Of a DNA stretch of 7,073 bases, positions 5,914 to 7,073 are shown piece by piece (within the stretch, counting starts at the first letter, position 1; each line of letters begins with the position of its first letter). This stretch comes from DASYRM01 sp036004405. GTDB taxonomy: Bacteria; Acidobacteriota; Vicinamibacteria; Vicinamibacterales; UBA2999. The translations under genes and the position numbers were made by a program. Location: positions 1-7,073 of the forward strand of contig DASYRM010000199.1 of assembly GCA_036004405.1 (NCBI GenBank), written 5' to 3'. Below the pieces are notes generated by a model that saw only the letters and a list, made by a program, of their open reading frames with translations, was not told where the DNA came from and searched no databases.

Positions 5914-6354
5914 TCAGACGCGACGGCGCTTGGTTGGCCGGCAGCCGTTGTGCGGGATCGGCGTGACGTCGCGGATCGACTTCACCTCGATGCCCACGGT
6001 CTGCAGCGCGCGGATAGCCGACTCGCGGCCGGATCCCGGGCCCTTGACCTTGACGTCCACCGAGCGCAAGCCGTGCGTCTTGGCGGCGTTGCCGGCGTTC
6101 ATGGCCGCCTGCGTCGCCGCAAACGGCGTCCCCTTGCGCGAGCCCTTGAAGCCGATGCCACCGGCGCTCGACCACGCGATCACGTTCCCCTCGGTGTCGG
6201 TGATGGTGATGTGCGTGTTGTTGAACGAGGCGTGGATGTGCACGTAGCCGTGGTGCACCACGCGCTTCTCGCCGCGCTTCTTGAAGGTCTTGCGGGGCGC
6301 CTTCTTGCCGCCCTCGGCCTTCTTGTCTGCTGCTGCCGCTTCTGTCTTTGCCAT
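5914..6354 (-). CDS. rpsK: 30S ribosomal protein S11
   Basis: S11 lies on the platform of the small subunit, near the mRNA exit side and helices of the 16S central and 3' domains. The 146-residue product contains VHIHASFNNTHITITDTEGN (about 38-57), IAWSSAGGIGFKGSRKGTPF (about 59-78), KGPGSGRESAIRAL (about 104-117), IRDVTPIPHNGCRPTKRRRV at the C-terminus. The core matches the family well. About 17-20 residues at the N-terminus (MAKTEAAAADKKAEGGKKAP, Ala/Lys-rich) extend beyond the 129-residue E. coli form. The only upstream signal is a weak purine stretch (AGAAGACGG) overlapping the end of rpsM, so coupling to rpsM translation across the 13-nt gap is likely. Confidence 0.97.
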   Translation of the reverse strand: MAKTEAAAADKKAEGGKKAPRKTFKKRGEKRVVHHGYVHIHASFNNTHITITDTEGNVIAWSSAGGIGFKGSRKGTPFAATQAAMNAGNAAKTHGLRSVDVKVKGPGSGRESAIRALQTVGIEVKSIRDVTPIPHNGCRPTKRRRV

Positions 6355-6367
6355 GTGTAACCGTCTT

Positions 6368-6742
6368 CTACACTGTCTTCTTTTTCGCCACAGCGCCCTT
6401 GCGCGGGCCCTTGCGCGTGCGCGCGTTGGTGCGCGTGCGCTGGCCGCGCGCCGGCAGGTTGCGCCGGTGGCGCAGCCCGCGGTAGCAGCCGATCTCCATG
6501 AGCCGCTTGATGTTCATGGAGATCTCTTTGCGGAGGTCGCCCTCGACGCCGCCCACTTCCTCGAGCACGCGGCTGATCTTCCGGACGTCCTCTTCGGAGA
6601 GGTCCTTCACCCGGATGTCGGGGCTCACGCCCGCCGCGCCGAGAACGTCGTTCGACCGCTTGCGGCCGATGCCGTAGATGTAGGTAAGGCCGATCTCGAC
6701 GCGCTTGGTGCGCGGGAGGTCGACGCCTGCGATGCGTGCCAT
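6368..6742 (-). CDS. rpsM: 30S ribosomal protein S13
   Basis: S13 sits in the small-subunit head, forming bridges to the large subunit and touching the P-site tRNA with its tail. The product is 124 residues (about 118 in E. coli). Diagnostic segments are MARIAGVDLPRTKRVEIGLT at the start, YIYGIGRKRSNDVL (about 21-34), a central helical part, and the basic end GCYRGLRHRRNLPARGQRTR followed by a TNARTRKGPRKG tail rich in Lys and Arg. It starts 3 nt after the rpmJ stop, and its Shine-Dalgarno-like AGGCAGGGA lies inside the end of rpmJ, which suggests translational coupling. Order rpmJ-rpsM-rpsK-rpsD is the standard one. Confidence 0.98.
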   Translation of the reverse strand: MARIAGVDLPRTKRVEIGLTYIYGIGRKRSNDVLGAAGVSPDIRVKDLSEEDVRKISRVLEEVGGVEGDLRKEISMNIKRLMEIGCYRGLRHRRNLPARGQRTRTNARTRKGPRKGAVAKKKTV

Positions 6743-6745
6743 GAG

Positions 6746-6859
6746 CTATCCCTGCCTCTGCTTGTGCTTGGCGTTGGTGCAGATCACGCGGACGACGCCT
6801 TTCCGCCGCACGACCTTGCACTTGTCACAAATTTTCCGAACCGACGCCCGTACTTTCAT
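6746..6859 (-). CDS. rpmJ: 50S ribosomal protein L36, zinc-ribbon type
   Basis: This short gene encodes 37 residues beginning MKVRASVRKICDKCKVVRRK and ending VVRVICTNAKHKQRQG. L36 is the smallest large-subunit protein and binds 23S rRNA. Ligands C11, C14, C27 and H32 form the complete zinc ribbon, so this is the zinc-requiring paralog type. The ATG (6857-6859) has a near-ideal GGAAGGAA Shine-Dalgarno (6863-6870) a few bases upstream. It lies 20 nt after infA and 3 nt before rpsM. Confidence 0.97.
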   Translation of the reverse strand: MKVRASVRKICDKCKVVRRKGVVRVICTNAKHKQRQG

Positions 6860-6879
6860 AAGTTCCTTCCACCGCTACG

Positions 6880-7073
6880 TCAGACCTTGCGAACGATCCG
6901 TCCCCGCGTCGTGTCGCGCGGTGTCAGCTCCACTACTACCCGATCGCCGACCAGCACTCGCACGAAGTTCCGCTCCGCGCCGCCACCGACGTGGGCCGTA
7001 ATCCGGTGCGGCCCCTCAATCTCCACCTGGTAGAGCCCGCTCGGCAATTGCGCCGTCACGATGCCCTCCACTT
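6880..7073 (-). CDS. infA: Translation initiation factor IF-1 (5' end outside window)
   Basis: IF-1 is a single OB-fold protein that occupies the ribosomal A site during initiation. The visible 63 residues read VEGIVTAQLPSGLYQVEIEG, then HRITAHVGGGAERNFVRVLV, GDRVVVELTP and GRIVRKV, matching the family along its full OB fold (compare E. coli TAHISG, GDKVTVELTPYD, GRIVFR). By alignment with the 72-residue E. coli protein about 8 N-terminal residues are cut off at the right edge. The GTG at 7069-7071 is therefore internal and not a start. The gene stands first in the visible ribosomal run, directly before rpmJ, a common arrangement. Confidence 0.95.
   Translation of the reverse strand, partial: VEGIVTAQLPSGLYQVEIEGPHRITAHVGGGAERNFVRVLVGDRVVVELTPRDTTRGRIVRKV

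Noticed and set aside
5171..6247. 358-residue plus-strand open frame opposite rpsD and rpsK
   Set aside because: Antisense to well-recognised S4 and S11; no independent ribosome-binding site or domain pattern.

Overview
The window is strongly GC-rich and densely coding. It looks like a bacterial chromosome segment, and my best guess is a member of Acidobacteriota (possibly the Vicinamibacteria group). The guess rests on the remembered character of the RpoA N-terminus (MLWRGFQRPKRLEFE), GC richness, and a heptanucleotide AGAGGCT/AAAGGCT intergenic repeat of a kind I associate with that phylum. It is an inference, not a database match.

Layout from left to right. Positions 2-1078 (+) hold the 3' part of a hybrid sensor histidine kinase with a C-terminal receiver domain; its sensory part lies before the window. 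Positions 1032-1349 (-) hold what looks like a 5'-truncated MmcQ/YjbR-family gene, tail-to-tail with the kinase and starting in frame directly behind the stop of the next gene. Positions 1350-3425 (-) encode one 691-residue polypeptide containing both subunits of adenosylcobalamin-dependent ethanolamine ammonia-lyase (EutB then EutC). Positions 3426-3546 form a highly structured spacer: two inverted heptad arrays flank a hairpin terminator.

From 3547 to the right edge, on the minus strand, is the distal end of the spc/alpha ribosomal cluster. In transcription order it reads infA (5' end cut by the window), rpmJ, rpsM, rpsK, rpsD, rpoA, rplQ. Gaps are 3-20 nt except for a 145-nt palindrome-rich spacer between rpsD and rpoA. 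These genes encode IF-1, L36, S13, S11, S4, the RNA polymerase alpha subunit and L17. S4 and L36 both keep their zinc-ligand cysteines, L17 carries an extra C-terminal tail of about 65 residues, and S11 has a basic N-terminal extension.

I see no tRNA, rRNA, CRISPR array, transposase or phage gene, and no evidence of a wholly new multigene system. The points most worth a second look are the single-chain EutBC with no visible eut partners, the inverted heptad repeats (one of which supplies the eutBC ribosome-binding region), the competing palindromes between rpsD and rpoA, and the truncated gene behind eutBC.
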